Assembly: GCA_051961995.1 (NCBI GenBank)
Contig: JBQCCR010000007.1
Location: forward strand, 1-64,000
Direction of reading: 5' to 3'
DNA from: 66-474 sp051961995
GTDB lineage: Bacteria > Pseudomonadota > Gammaproteobacteria > Xanthomonadales > Rhodanobacteraceae
DNA length: 64,000 bases
Below the pieces are notes generated by a model. That model was given only the letters and a program-made list of their open reading frames with translations. It searched no databases and was not told the origin of the DNA. Every line of letters begins with the position of its first letter. Within the stretch, counting starts at the first letter, position 1. Made by a program: the position numbers and the translations under genes. Shown one piece after another: positions 56,104-64,000 of the stretch.

Positions 56104-58017
56104 ATGCTGCAAACCTTGCGCGACAAACTCGGCGGCTGGCCGGCGAAGATCATCTTCGGCTTGATGGTGTTCGTATTCTCATTCTTTGGCATCGAGGGTT
56201 ATTTCCAGGCGCAAAACGAGACCTGGGTCGCCAAGGTGGATGGGCACGAGATCTCGCAACAGGATTTCACCAATGCGCTGAATAACGCGCGCCAGCAGCA
56301 ATTGGCGCAGCCGGGTAATACGGTGGATGCCGCCGAGCTCGACAAACCGGCATTCAAGCAGAAGGTGCTGGACCAATTGATCAATCGGCAGTTGCTGCTG
56401 AACCTCAACGACAAGCTCGGCGTGGCGGTGCCTGATTCCGAGATACGTGCGCAGATCGCGCAGGTGCCGCAGTTCCAGGTGGACGGCCGTTTCAATGCCG
56501 ACGCGTACCTTGCCACCCTGGCAGCCAGCAACAAGACTCCGCAGCAATACCAGGACGAGGTGCGCGCTGATCTGGCGCCCAGTCAGCTCGCCGCGCCCGT
56601 TGCCAACACCGCGTTCGCCACCAATGCGGAAGTGGATGCCTATCTGAAACTGCGCATGCAGACGCGCGATTTCCATTACGTCGAGCTGGCCGAGCCCACC
56701 CCACCGGACACGCAAGTCAGCGACGCCGACATCGCTGCCTGGTACAAGTCGCATACCGGGGATTTCATGACGCCCGAGCAGGTGTCAGTGCACTACGTCG
56801 AACTGGATGCCGCCAACATGAAGGTGGACGCGGCTACCGACGAGGCCTCGTTGAAGGAGCGCTATGAGAAGGAGAAATCGCGCTTCACCCTGCCCGAACA
56901 GCGTGAGGCCGCGCACATCCTGATCAAGGTCCCGCCGAATGCCACGCCAGCGCAGCAGAAGGCCGCGCTCGCCCAGGCGGAAAAGATCGACAAGCTCGCC
57001 AAGGCTCCCGGCGCCGATTTCGCCAAGCTCGCGCAGGAGTACTCCGACGATCTGGGTTCGAAGAACCAGGGCGGCGATCTGGGCTGGCTGCAGAAGGGCG
57101 ACACCGATGCGGCTTTCGAGAACGCGTTGTTCTCGATGCAGAAGGGTCAGATTTCGGATCCGGTGTTGTCACCCGAGGGTTATCACATCATCGACCTGAA
57201 GGACGTTCGCGCCGGTCAGGTGAAACCGTTCTCCGATGTGCGTGATCAACTCACCGCCGAGGCGCAGAAGGAAGCGCGCGAGGGCCAGTACAGCGATATT
57301 GCCGGCAAGCTCACCGACCTGTCCTATCAGGATCCGACATCGCTGGACCCGGCTGCCAAGGCATTGGGGCTGACGGTGCAGACCACGCCGTTGTTCTCTC
57401 GCGAGGGCGGCAGCAGCGGCATCGCGGCCAACAAGGCGGTGGTCAAGGCGGCGTTTTCCGATCAGGTGCTCACGCAAGGCGACAGTTCCGATCCGATTGA
57501 TCTCGGTCCCAACCACATCGTGATTGTCCACATCGCCGACCATCAGCCGGCCAAGCCGAAACCGCTGTCCGAAGTGAGCGACGCCATCCGCAAGGACATT
57601 CTGCAGGCGCGCGCCGAAGCCGCTGCCAAGCAGCAGGCTGACACGCTGTTTGCGAAGTTGCAGAAGGGCGGCAACCTGGACGGCGTGGCGAAATCCGCCG
57701 GCGCGGAGGTGAAGCAGGCGAGCACGGTCGCGCGCGATTCCAAGGCTTACGACCCGCAGCTGCTGAAGGCGGTGTTCAGCATGCCGCAACCGGCCGGGAA
57801 CAAGCCCACGCAGAACCTGGTCCCGCTTTCGCAAGGCCGCTATGCATTGGTGGTGCTGGATTCCGTGCATCCGGGCGAAGTGGCGAATGTTCCCAGGCAG
57901 GAGCGGGACATCCTGCGCGAGCAGATGGCGCAGGTCATCGGTGCGCAGGATATTGACGGCCTGCTCACCGCGCTGCGGTCGCACGCCAAGATCGAAACCG
58001 CGCCGGATCGGATGTAG
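56104..58017 (+). CDS. ppiD: Periplasmic folding chaperone PpiD (SurA N-terminal domain / PpiC domain)
   Basis: A 637-residue protein with a single membrane anchor (residues ~16-35, IIFGLMVFVFSFFGIEGYF), SurA-like helical segments, and a parvulin (PpiC) domain at ~266-365. The parvulin blocks are AAHILIKVPPNATP, YSDDLGSKNQGGDLGWLQKG and SDPVLSPEGYHIIDLKDV. It sits at the SecYEG exit on the periplasmic side and helps newly exported proteins fold. Gene order after hupB and tRNA-Val is typical. Confidence 0.93.
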   Translation: MLQTLRDKLGGWPAKIIFGLMVFVFSFFGIEGYFQAQNETWVAKVDGHEISQQDFTNALNNARQQQLAQPGNTVDAAELDKPAFKQKVLDQLINRQLLLNLNDKLGVAVPDSEIRAQIAQVPQFQVDGRFNADAYLATLAASNKTPQQYQDEVRADLAPSQLAAPVANTAFATNAEVDAYLKLRMQTRDFHYVELAEPTPPDTQVSDADIAAWYKSHTGDFMTPEQVSVHYVELDAANMKVDAATDEASLKERYEKEKSRFTLPEQREAAHILIKVPPNATPAQQKAALAQAEKIDKLAKAPGADFAKLAQEYSDDLGSKNQGGDLGWLQKGDTDAAFENALFSMQKGQISDPVLSPEGYHIIDLKDVRAGQVKPFSDVRDQLTAEAQKEAREGQYSDIAGKLTDLSYQDPTSLDPAAKALGLTVQTTPLFSREGGSSGIAANKAVVKAAFSDQVLTQGDSSDPIDLGPNHIVIVHIADHQPAKPKPLSEVSDAIRKDILQARAEAAAKQQADTLFAKLQKGGNLDGVAKSAGAEVKQASTVARDSKAYDPQLLKAVFSMPQPAGNKPTQNLVPLSQGRYALVVLDSVHPGEVANVPRQERDILREQMAQVIGAQDIDGLLTALRSHAKIETAPDRM

Positions 58018-58073
58018 GGCGGGTTTTCAACCTGCCTCGAAACGCGAGGTGGCAGGCCGGGCTCGCCTTGCGG

Positions 58074-58868
58074 CTACTCGCCCAATTCCAGCCCCGCCAT
58101 CCCGAGCGTGTTGTAGCCGGCATCCACGTAGGTGACTTCGCCGGTGATGCCGGAAGCCAGATCCGAGCACAGGAACGCGGCGGCGTTGCCGACTTCGTCA
58201 ATGGTCACGCTGCGGCGCAGCGGCGCAACGTGTTCGACATGTTCCAGCATCTTGCGGAATCCGCTGATGCCGGCCGCGGCCAGAGTCTTGATCGGACCGG
58301 CGGAGATCGCATTCACGCGCGTGCCCTCCGGGCCGAGGTTGTAGGCGAGGTAACGCACATTGGCTTCGAGGCTCGCCTTGGCCAGACCCATCACGTTGTA
58401 GCTGGCGAGCGCGCGTTCCGCGCCCAGATAGCTGAGCGTCAGGATCGCGCCGGCGCGGCCCTGCATCATCGGACGCGCGGCTTTGGCCAGGGCAGCGAGG
58501 CTGTAACTGGAGATGTCGTGAGCGATCCTGAAATTTTCGCGGGTCAATCCCTGCAGGTATTCGCCTGCCAGCGCTTCGCGCGGTGCGAAGCCGATCGAGT
58601 GGATCAGGATATCCAGTCCATCCCAGTGCTTGCCGAGGTTTTCGAACAGTGCCTCGATGTCGGAATCGCGTGAGACATCGCATGGCAGCACGATGTTGGA
58701 ACCGAAAGTCGTTGCGGCTTCGTCGACCCGGCCCTTCAGTTTCTCGTCCACATAGGTAAAGGCCAGTTGCGCGCCTTCGCGGTGCATCGCATTTGCGATA
58801 CCCCAGGCGATCGAACGGTTGCTGAGGATGCCGGTGATCAGAGCGCGCTTGCCGTGCAGGAAACCCAT
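58074..58868 (-). CDS. fabI: Enoyl-[acyl-carrier-protein] reductase FabI
   Basis: A 264-residue divergent SDR with cofactor start ITGILSNRSIAWGIA and the FabI catalytic residues Tyr147, Tyr157 and Lys164 in the Y-x6-K spacing (SYNVMGLAKASLEA). It performs the last, NADH-dependent reduction of each fatty-acid elongation cycle and is the triclosan target family. GGAGTGAG precedes the ATG. It stands alone, convergent with ppiD. Confidence 0.96.
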   Translation of the reverse strand: MGFLHGKRALITGILSNRSIAWGIANAMHREGAQLAFTYVDEKLKGRVDEAATTFGSNIVLPCDVSRDSDIEALFENLGKHWDGLDILIHSIGFAPREALAGEYLQGLTRENFRIAHDISSYSLAALAKAARPMMQGRAGAILTLSYLGAERALASYNVMGLAKASLEANVRYLAYNLGPEGTRVNAISAGPIKTLAAAGISGFRKMLEHVEHVAPLRRSVTIDEVGNAAAFLCSDLASGITGEVTYVDAGYNTLGMAGLELGE

Positions 58869-58979
58869 GTCTCACTCCATTCGAAGGGGCCCGATCCGGG
58901 CATCAGGCGCGCAATTGTAAGGCAAGCCGGGAAAGCCCCGGGCGCATGTTGTGTCGCCGGGTAGGCTCGGCAGGGATTC

Positions 58980-60155
58980 TCAAGGCGGGGTAAGGCGCAG
59001 CGTCTGCCCCGGGCGCACATCGCCGTCGGCAGCCAGTCCGTTCCATTTGCGCAGCGAACCCGCATCAAGATGGAAGCGCTGGGCGATGCTCAGCAGCGAC
59101 TCGCCGCGTTGCACTTTGTGCCGGGCGATCCTTCGATGGGCATGGTGTTTCGGTGTATCCGCCTCGCGCGTTCTGGCGGAAACCAGCAGATCCGCTGCAT
59201 CGGTCCCGATGGCGGCAAGCAGATCGTCGGCCTGGCTTTGCGGCAGCAGCAGGTGATGCGGCGCGTCCGCGGGCATCCGTGCTCCGCGGTAGCCGGGATT
59301 CAACGCGCGCAGCTTCGCGAGCGGGATTTGCGCGAGCTTCGCCGCGTTCGCGAGATCGGCCGCTTGCGGCAGTTGCACCAGCGCGAGTTGCTGATCGCCA
59401 TCAGTCTTTGGCAATTCCACGTTGAAGCGCGCAGGATCGCGAATGATGCAGGCCATCGCCAGCAGCTTGGCGAGATGGTTGTTGGTGGTCGAACCCACGG
59501 GGAGTTTCACCGGCTGATCGGTAGCGGGTTGGCCGCGGCCATCCAGCAGGCTCAACATCCTGTATTCGCCGGTGTTGAAGGCCATGTCCACCAGCCGCCA
59601 GTCGTGCAGGTCCGCGTGGAAGGTGTTGAGCATCTTCATCACGGCAGCGGTGGAGGCGGCGGGATCCAGCCGCCCGTCGTAGCGGCGGGTGACGGTCAGG
59701 CCGAACGCGCGCGCGGTTTGCGGCATGATCTGCCACATCCCGGCCGGATCGCCGTTGCGGCCGGGTTCGCCGGGTTCATAGCCGCTCTCGATCATCGGCA
59801 GCAGCACAAATTCGCCCGGAACCTCCGCGCGCTGCGCGACGTCCTGTACGTACAGCAGCAGCGGCAACGCGGCTTGCAACTGCGCCTCGAAACGTGCCGG
59901 ATTGCCGGTGAAACGACGCGTCCAGGTTTCCGCGCGTGGATCGAGATTGCAATCGTCCATTGCGAAACTGGCGCGCAACCGCGACCAGGAATCCGACGGT
60001 GGTACAGGCGGCGGCAGGGGTGCGATCTGCAGCACCGGAGCCGGCGGCGCCGCGACGGCGACCGACGGCGGTGGTGCCTGCCGCGCAGGCTGCTCGGCGC
60101 AGGCCGCGAGCATGCATACAAAGCTTGCAGCCAACACCCGCTTCAGCGTCTTCAT
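58980..60155 (-). CDS. mltD: Membrane-bound lytic murein transglycosylase D (lipoprotein)
   Basis: A 391-residue lipoprotein: signal peptide with lipobox LAAC at 17-19/20 (Cys19), a proline-rich linker and an SLT transglycosylase domain with catalytic Glu123 in LPMIESGYEPG. The domain continues with GDPAGMWQIMPQTARAFGL, and a C-terminal LysM peptidoglycan-binding repeat follows (~345-390, HKVQRGESLLSIAQRFHLDA). It cleaves glycan strands and forms anhydromuramyl ends. E. coli MltD has two LysM repeats; only one clear repeat is seen here, so the protein is shorter. The ATG at 60155 overlaps gloB. Confidence 0.92.
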   Translation of the reverse strand: MKTLKRVLAASFVCMLAACAEQPARQAPPPSVAVAAPPAPVLQIAPLPPPVPPSDSWSRLRASFAMDDCNLDPRAETWTRRFTGNPARFEAQLQAALPLLLYVQDVAQRAEVPGEFVLLPMIESGYEPGEPGRNGDPAGMWQIMPQTARAFGLTVTRRYDGRLDPAASTAAVMKMLNTFHADLHDWRLVDMAFNTGEYRMLSLLDGRGQPATDQPVKLPVGSTTNNHLAKLLAMACIIRDPARFNVELPKTDGDQQLALVQLPQAADLANAAKLAQIPLAKLRALNPGYRGARMPADAPHHLLLPQSQADDLLAAIGTDAADLLVSARTREADTPKHHAHRRIARHKVQRGESLLSIAQRFHLDAGSLRKWNGLAADGDVRPGQTLRLTPP

Positions 60156-60943
60156 GCGCGGAATCCGTCCTTGGCTGCGCGCAACGCGGCGAAGCGCGCC
60201 ACCCGATCCGAAAGCCAGGCGCCTTCTGTCAGCAATTCCGGCGGCGCGGCCATCGCATCCACGCCCAGAACGTCCACTCTCAAGAAAGGATTCGCGGCAC
60301 GCTCGTCCACCAGCAGCGAGGGCAGGGTGGGTTCGCCCGCGTCGCGCAACGTGCGTGCCTGTTGCTGACGCATGCGCAAGGCTTCGTTGTGCGGCTCGAT
60401 GCGTTGCGCGAACGCCGCATTGGCCAGGGTGTATTCGTGGCCGCAGCAAACGCGGGTGTCTTCGGGCAGGCTGGCCAGCCGATCGAGTGAGCTGAGCATC
60501 TGCGCCGGCGTGCCTTCGAACAGCCGCCCGCAGCCGAGGCTGAACAGGGTGTCTCCGCAGAACAGCAAACTTTCGCCGTGGTAAGCGACGTGCGTGCGGG
60601 TGTGGCCCGGCACCGCGATCACCTCGAACTGCGCCGCGGGTGATTCGATCGCGATGCGCTCGCCATCGTGCACGCGTCGGTGCGCGTGCGGAATGCGATC
60701 ATCTTCCGGTGCGTACACGCGCGCATCGGGAAAGCGCGCCAGCAATTCGCCGGTGCCGCCGATATGATCGGGATGATGGTGGGTCAGCAGGATCGCGGTG
60801 AGTGTGAGTCCCTGCGCCGCCAAGGCCTCGAGCACCGGAGCCGCTTCGCCGGGATCAACCGCCAAGGCGGTTGCGAGCCCGGGGTCGGCGAGCAGCCAGA
60901 TGTAATTATCGGCCAGTGCAGGCAGGGGGCTCAGCCTCAACAT
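60152..60943 (-). CDS. gloB: Hydroxyacylglutathione hydrolase (glyoxalase II)
   Basis: A 263-residue metallo-beta-lactamase-fold hydrolase with the zinc motif LTHHHPDHIGG, GHTRTHVAYH, FCGDTLFSLGCGRLFEGT and the C-terminal GHEYTLANAAFA block. It hydrolyses S-lactoylglutathione to lactate in methylglyoxal detoxification. ATG 60943 follows AAGGA. It ends inside the mltD start (4-base overlap); the methyltransferase-rnhA-dnaQ genes are divergent, as in other gammaproteobacteria. Confidence 0.95.
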   Translation of the reverse strand: MLRLSPLPALADNYIWLLADPGLATALAVDPGEAAPVLEALAAQGLTLTAILLTHHHPDHIGGTGELLARFPDARVYAPEDDRIPHAHRRVHDGERIAIESPAAQFEVIAVPGHTRTHVAYHGESLLFCGDTLFSLGCGRLFEGTPAQMLSSLDRLASLPEDTRVCCGHEYTLANAAFAQRIEPHNEALRMRQQQARTLRDAGEPTLPSLLVDERAANPFLRVDVLGVDAMAAPPELLTEGAWLSDRVARFAALRAAKDGFRA

Positions 60944-61131
60944 GCAAATCCTTGGCGGGCCCATGCCATGGAGGCTTCTGGGCGGAACCCCGACTGTATC
61001 AGCGGTTTTTTCAGGCGAAGTTAGCGAGCTGTTAACGTTTGCCTCGCAATCCCGGACAATGGGCACATGAACGCGAACCTCGCGCGCGGCACCCACCTCG
61101 AACGAACGCGACCAATGGTCTCCAACCCCTG

Positions 61132-61833
61132 ATGCAGGAGCACATTTCCACGTTGCCGGCAGAGCCCGCGATGACTGCATTGACGGTCGAGACGGCGGCT
61201 GAATGCTTGTCGCTCGTGGGCGCAGGACTGACCGGCACCCACGCCTTGTTGCTGGATGCCGCTGGGGGCCCCATCCCGCAACTTTCCGGAATTGGACGCT
61301 GGACCGTACTGCGGCTGGCGGACGCGGCGCAGCTTGACGGTCCGTTGCGAGCCGAAATGGATGCCCTGCCATTTGCGGATGGCAGTTTCAGCCTGGTACT
61401 GATCCGGCACCTGGGCGGTGCCGGTGCGCCGGTGGAGGCGCTCGCGGCGGAGGCGGTACGCGTGCTGGCGTCGCACGGGCTGCTGCTGGCGATCGAATTC
61501 CATCCGCTGTCGTTGTGGCGAGGCTGGCTCAAGCGCCGCATACGGCGCGGCGAAGATGCGCTGCTTGCGATTGCGCCACGGCGCTGGGAAGCCGCCCTGC
61601 GCGCAAACGGGGCGGTGGTGCAGGCGGTGCTGCGGTGCGGCGCGCCCTGGCCACGTGGCAAAGGCGCCCGTGGCTTGCCGCGTTGGAGCGGCGAACTCGC
61701 CGGCGCGGTGTATCTGCTGAAAGCGCGCAAGCGCGATCAAGGCGCTGTCGTGCGCCGGCTCGGGCACAAACGCACGCGCGCGTCGCGCGAGCAGGTGCCG
61801 TGGGCTCCGGGTGCGCAGAGGACCAAGGCATGA
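61132..61833 (+). CDS. Class I SAM-dependent methyltransferase-like protein
   Basis: A 233-residue protein related to the methyltransferases that sit between gloB and rnhA in gammaproteobacteria. The post-motif segment EMDALPFADGSFSLVLIRHL resembles the core of class I methyltransferases, but a clear glycine-rich SAM loop is hard to see (LLDAAGGPIPQLSG only). It ends in a basic tail (KARKRDQGAVVRRLGHKRTR). The ATG at 61132 is a choice among several; the stop overlaps the rnhA start (ATGA). Substrate unknown. Confidence 0.65.
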   Translation: MQEHISTLPAEPAMTALTVETAAECLSLVGAGLTGTHALLLDAAGGPIPQLSGIGRWTVLRLADAAQLDGPLRAEMDALPFADGSFSLVLIRHLGGAGAPVEALAAEAVRVLASHGLLLAIEFHPLSLWRGWLKRRIRRGEDALLAIAPRRWEAALRANGAVVQAVLRCGAPWPRGKGARGLPRWSGELAGAVYLLKARKRDQGAVVRRLGHKRTRASREQVPWAPGAQRTKA

Positions 61834-62273
61834 GTGCGGTCGAGGTGTTCACCAACGGCGCTTGCCTCGGCAATCCCGGCCCCGGCGGCTGGGCGGCGTT
61901 GTTGCGGTTTGGCGAGCATGAAAAGCTGCTCGCAGGCGGCGAAGGTGCGACCACCAACAACCGCATGGAATTGTACGCTGCCATCGCCGCGCTGGAAGCG
62001 CTCACCCGTGCCTGCGACGTGGAGCTGAGCACCGACTCGCAATACCTACGGCAGGGCATCGAGGAATGGCTGCCGCGCTGGCGCGCCAATGGCTGGCGGA
62101 CGGCCGACAAGAAGCCGGTCAAGAACCAGGATTTGTGGGAACGGTTGGCGCAGGCCGCGGCAAGGCATCGGGTAAGCTGGCGCTGGGTGCGCGGGCATGC
62201 CGGGCACGTCGAGAACGAAATCGTGGATCGCGCCGCGCGTGCGGAAGCGAAGAAATTCCAGGAGGCGGTGTGA
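61830..62273 (+). CDS. rnhA: Ribonuclease HI with substituted catalytic Asp (Asn9)
   Basis: A 147-residue RNase HI fold with NNRMELYAAIAALEAL (Glu47), LSTDSQYLRQGI (Asp69), GHAGH (His123) and VDRAARAEAKK (Asp133). These correspond to E. coli Glu48, Asp70, His124 and Asp134. The first catalytic Asp (E. coli Asp10 in FTDGSCLGNPGPGG) is replaced by Asn9 (FTNGACLGNPGPGG), codon AAC at 61854-61856. Removing this carboxylate is known to destroy catalysis. Either the enzyme is inactive, or one base differs from the true sequence. The gene starts on the previous stop and runs into dnaQ; dnaQ coupling is preserved. Confidence 0.93.
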   Translation: MSAVEVFTNGACLGNPGPGGWAALLRFGEHEKLLAGGEGATTNNRMELYAAIAALEALTRACDVELSTDSQYLRQGIEEWLPRWRANGWRTADKKPVKNQDLWERLAQAAARHRVSWRWVRGHAGHVENEIVDRAARAEAKKFQEAV

Positions 62274-63004
62274 GCGTGCGGCAAGTAGTTCTGGATACCG
62301 AAACCACCGGCCTCGAAGCCGGCCGCGGGCATCGCATCATCGAAATCGGCTGTGTGGAGTTGATCGAGCGCCGGCCGACCGGGCGTACCTTCCACCGCTA
62401 CCTCAACCCCGAGCGCATGATTGACCCGGGCGCCATGGCGGTGCATGGCATCCGCGACGAATTCCTTCTCGACAAACCGCGCTTCGCGGAAGTCGCGCAT
62501 GAGTGGCTGGAGTTCATCCGTGACGCCGAACTGCTGATCCACAATGCCGCGTTCGATGTCGGCTTCCTTGACGCCGAACTTGCGCTGGCCGGACACGGCC
62601 GCGTAGCGGATCACGCGAGGGTGGTGGACACGTTGGCGATGGCTCGCGAGAAATACCCGGGCCAGAAGAACACGCTGGATGCGCTGTGCAAGCGCCTGGA
62701 CGTGGACAACACCCATCGTGAACTGCATGGTGCGCTCTTGGACGCGCGCCTGCTTGCGGAAGTGTGGCTGGCGATGACGGCAGGCCAGAGCGCGTTGGGT
62801 TTTGCCACGGAAACGCAAACCGCGGCCGTGGTACTCGCCGCACCCCTTGCTGTTCCGCTGAAGCTTCGCGTGCAACGCGCGGATGCCGCTGCCGAAGCCG
62901 CGCACGCCGAACGCCTGGCCGCGTTGGCAAAGGCGTGCAAGTCGGGCAGCGTGTGGGCGCGATTGGAAGAAGTGGAACTGCAGCCCGAACTGGAGCCGGT
63001 CTAA
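62270..63004 (+). CDS. dnaQ: DNA polymerase III epsilon subunit (3'-5' proofreading exonuclease)
   Basis: A 244-residue DEDDh exonuclease with VVLDTETTGLEAGRGHRIIE (Asp9, Glu11 in the first motif), NAAFDVGFLDAELA for the second motif and HRELHGALLDARLLAEVW for the third with His and Asp. It proofreads for PolC/DnaE. GTG start at 62270 overlaps the rnhA stop (GTGA), with AGGAGG just before. The GTG six bases later is the alternative. The C-terminal ~70 residues are Ala-rich and contact the polymerase in homologues. Confidence 0.94.
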   Translation: MSVRQVVLDTETTGLEAGRGHRIIEIGCVELIERRPTGRTFHRYLNPERMIDPGAMAVHGIRDEFLLDKPRFAEVAHEWLEFIRDAELLIHNAAFDVGFLDAELALAGHGRVADHARVVDTLAMAREKYPGQKNTLDALCKRLDVDNTHRELHGALLDARLLAEVWLAMTAGQSALGFATETQTAAVVLAAPLAVPLKLRVQRADAAAEAAHAERLAALAKACKSGSVWARLEEVELQPELEPV

Positions 63005-63074
63005 GGGTTTTCCAAAGCGTCGCGAGCGAAGGCGGGTTGCGCGACGTCGCAGCGGCCGAGCGCAGCAGCTTTGT

Positions 63075-63779
63075 TCAGCGGACCCGCACCAGCAGCACGG
63101 TGATGTTGTCGCTGCCGCCGGAATCCAGCGCGGCCAGCACCAGATGCTCCACGCATTCCTGGGCAGCCAGTTCGTTGCGCGCGAGCAGGGTCGCGATCGC
63201 TTCGTCGTCCACTTCCTCGGTCAGTCCATCGCTGCAGATCAGGAATTGCATGCCAGGCTCGAGTTTCCCCGTGCGCGTTTCCAGATGCAGTTGCTGCGGA
63301 TCGGTGATGCCGAGTGCCTGGGTCACCATGTTGCGGTGTGGGTGGTTGCGCGCCTGCTCGGCGCTGATCGCGCCTTGAGCGACCAGCTCCTGCACGTACG
63401 AATGATCCTGGGACAGCTGTTGCAACGCATCGTTCTGCCATAGGTAAACGCGGCTGTCGCCGACCCAGGCCACTTCGTAATCGTCGCCCTGCGCGCGCAA
63501 TGCAGCCACCGTGGTGCCCATCGGCAGGCCCGCGCTGCGCCGTTGCGAAAGCGCGATGATCGCCTCGTCCGCTGCACGGATCGCATCGGAAAGGTTCCTG
63601 CCTTCACCGACTTCGCGCACCAGCGTGTCGCGGGCGATCGCGCTTGCGACCTCGCCATATTCGTGGCCACCCATGCCGTCGGCGACCAGCCACAGCCCCA
63701 AGGCGCCATCTGCCCAGTAGGTGTCTTCGTTGTGTGCGCGGCGCAACCCGACGTGGGTGGCGTGTCCGAACTCGATCAT
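63075..63779 (-). CDS. PP2C-family serine/threonine protein phosphatase (Stp1-like)
   Basis: A 234-residue PP2C phosphatase with all metal-binding motifs: RRAHNEDTYW, LVADGMGGHEYGE, GTTVAALRAQG, WVGDSRVYLW, LICSDGLTEEVDD and GGSDNITVLLV. Such enzymes reverse Ser/Thr protein phosphorylation by Hanks-type kinases. No kinase gene is next to it in the window. ATG at 63779 is followed directly by IEFGHATHVGLRRAHNED; a 37-residue upstream extension would be unrelated. Confidence 0.9.
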   Translation of the reverse strand: MIEFGHATHVGLRRAHNEDTYWADGALGLWLVADGMGGHEYGEVASAIARDTLVREVGEGRNLSDAIRAADEAIIALSQRRSAGLPMGTTVAALRAQGDDYEVAWVGDSRVYLWQNDALQQLSQDHSYVQELVAQGAISAEQARNHPHRNMVTQALGITDPQQLHLETRTGKLEPGMQFLICSDGLTEEVDDEAIATLLARNELAAQECVEHLVLAALDSGGSDNITVLLVRVR

Positions 63780-63911
63780 CGCGGCTCCCTGCGGCTCGAC
63801 CGTCCGGGGTGAACTTAGCACGTTGGACGAGGCCGATGCGGGTGCCGTTCGTGGGACACCATTCCGATCCGATGGCCGGTGGAAAAGCAAAACGCCACGA
63901 GGGGTGTTTCC

Positions 63912-63980
63912 TGTTTCTGGCGGAGAGGGTGGGATTGCTCGACTCGTCCATGAGCCTCACCCCTCGCTGCGCTCGGGGCC
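63912..63980 (-). repeat. Dispersed repeat ending in a tRNA-Ser 3'-end fragment, copy 2
   Basis: On the minus strand the core GAGCGCAGCGAGGGGTGAGG is followed by CTCATGGACGAG and then AATCCCACCCTCTCCGCCAG, a tRNA-Ser-type 3' end including CCA. It matches the copy at 31599-31658 almost throughout. It is not a functional tRNA. The rest of 63780-64000 shows no gene. Confidence 0.65.
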
Positions 63981-64000
63981 AGCCTTCGGCTGTCCAAATT

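Overview
The window is GC-rich chromosomal DNA with densely packed, frequently overlapping genes. A fused acetylglutamate kinase/N-acetylglutamate synthase ahead of argC-argH, the recA-recX-alaS-csrA-tRNA order and the tig-clpP-clpX-lon-hupB-tRNA-Val-ppiD order all point to a gammaproteobacterium of the order Xanthomonadales (Lysobacterales), probably the Rhodanobacteraceae side. That placement is inferred from gene order and protein appearance, not from a database search. I see no integrase, transposase, prophage or CRISPR array.

Layout. 0-2.8 kb: end of the arginine operon (argBA-argC-argH). 2.8-5.2 kb: two acetoacetyl-CoA reductases around the PHA regulator phaR. 5.3-8.4 kb: gluQRS and an OPT-family oligopeptide transporter. 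8.4-11 kb: a small apparent nitric-oxide/low-oxygen regulon with an AhpD-like protein, a Dnr-type Crp/Fnr regulator and NnrS. Two TTGAY-N4-GTCAA palindromes sit upstream of the flanking genes. 11-15.6 kb: htpX, a response regulator, hslR and mutS. 15.7-19.6 kb: sulfate ABC transporter. 19.8-25.7 kb: phosphate uptake (oprP-like porin with a Pho box, then pstSCAB-phoU). 25.8-31.3 kb: pncC, recA, recX, alaS, csrA. 31.4-32 kb: tRNA-Ser and tRNA-Arg with repeats. 32-47.6 kb: isoprenoid/hopanoid cluster. 47.6-48.5 kb: five tRNA genes. 48.6-58 kb: protein quality control (tig, clpP, clpX, lon, hupB, tRNA-Val, ppiD). 58-63.8 kb: fabI, mltD, gloB, methyltransferase, rnhA, dnaQ and a PP2C phosphatase.

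The most notable block is 32-47.6 kb. It carries the lower mevalonate pathway (HMG-CoA reductase and mevalonate kinase fused in one 768-residue protein, phosphomevalonate kinase, diphosphomevalonate decarboxylase, type I IPP isomerase). It also carries farnesyl diphosphate synthase, a one-step squalene synthase, squalene-hopene cyclase and the hopanoid side-chain genes hpnG, hpnA and hpnH. An acyltransferase-like protein, an HpnL-like membrane protein and a MurG-like glycosyltransferase sit at its left end. Together the genes can take HMG-CoA through IPP/DMAPP, FPP and squalene to hopene and then adenosyl-/ribosyl-hopane. HMG-CoA synthase is not in the window. Most Gammaproteobacteria make isoprenoids by the MEP route, so this block, lying between two tRNA groups, looks like an acquired or specialised lipid module.

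Other points worth attention: RNase HI has Asn in place of its first catalytic Asp. The htpX leader holds competing hairpins next to the ribosome-binding site. Several short repeat families occur, including tandem terminator-like repeats behind tRNA genes and copies of a sequence containing a tRNA-Ser 3' end.
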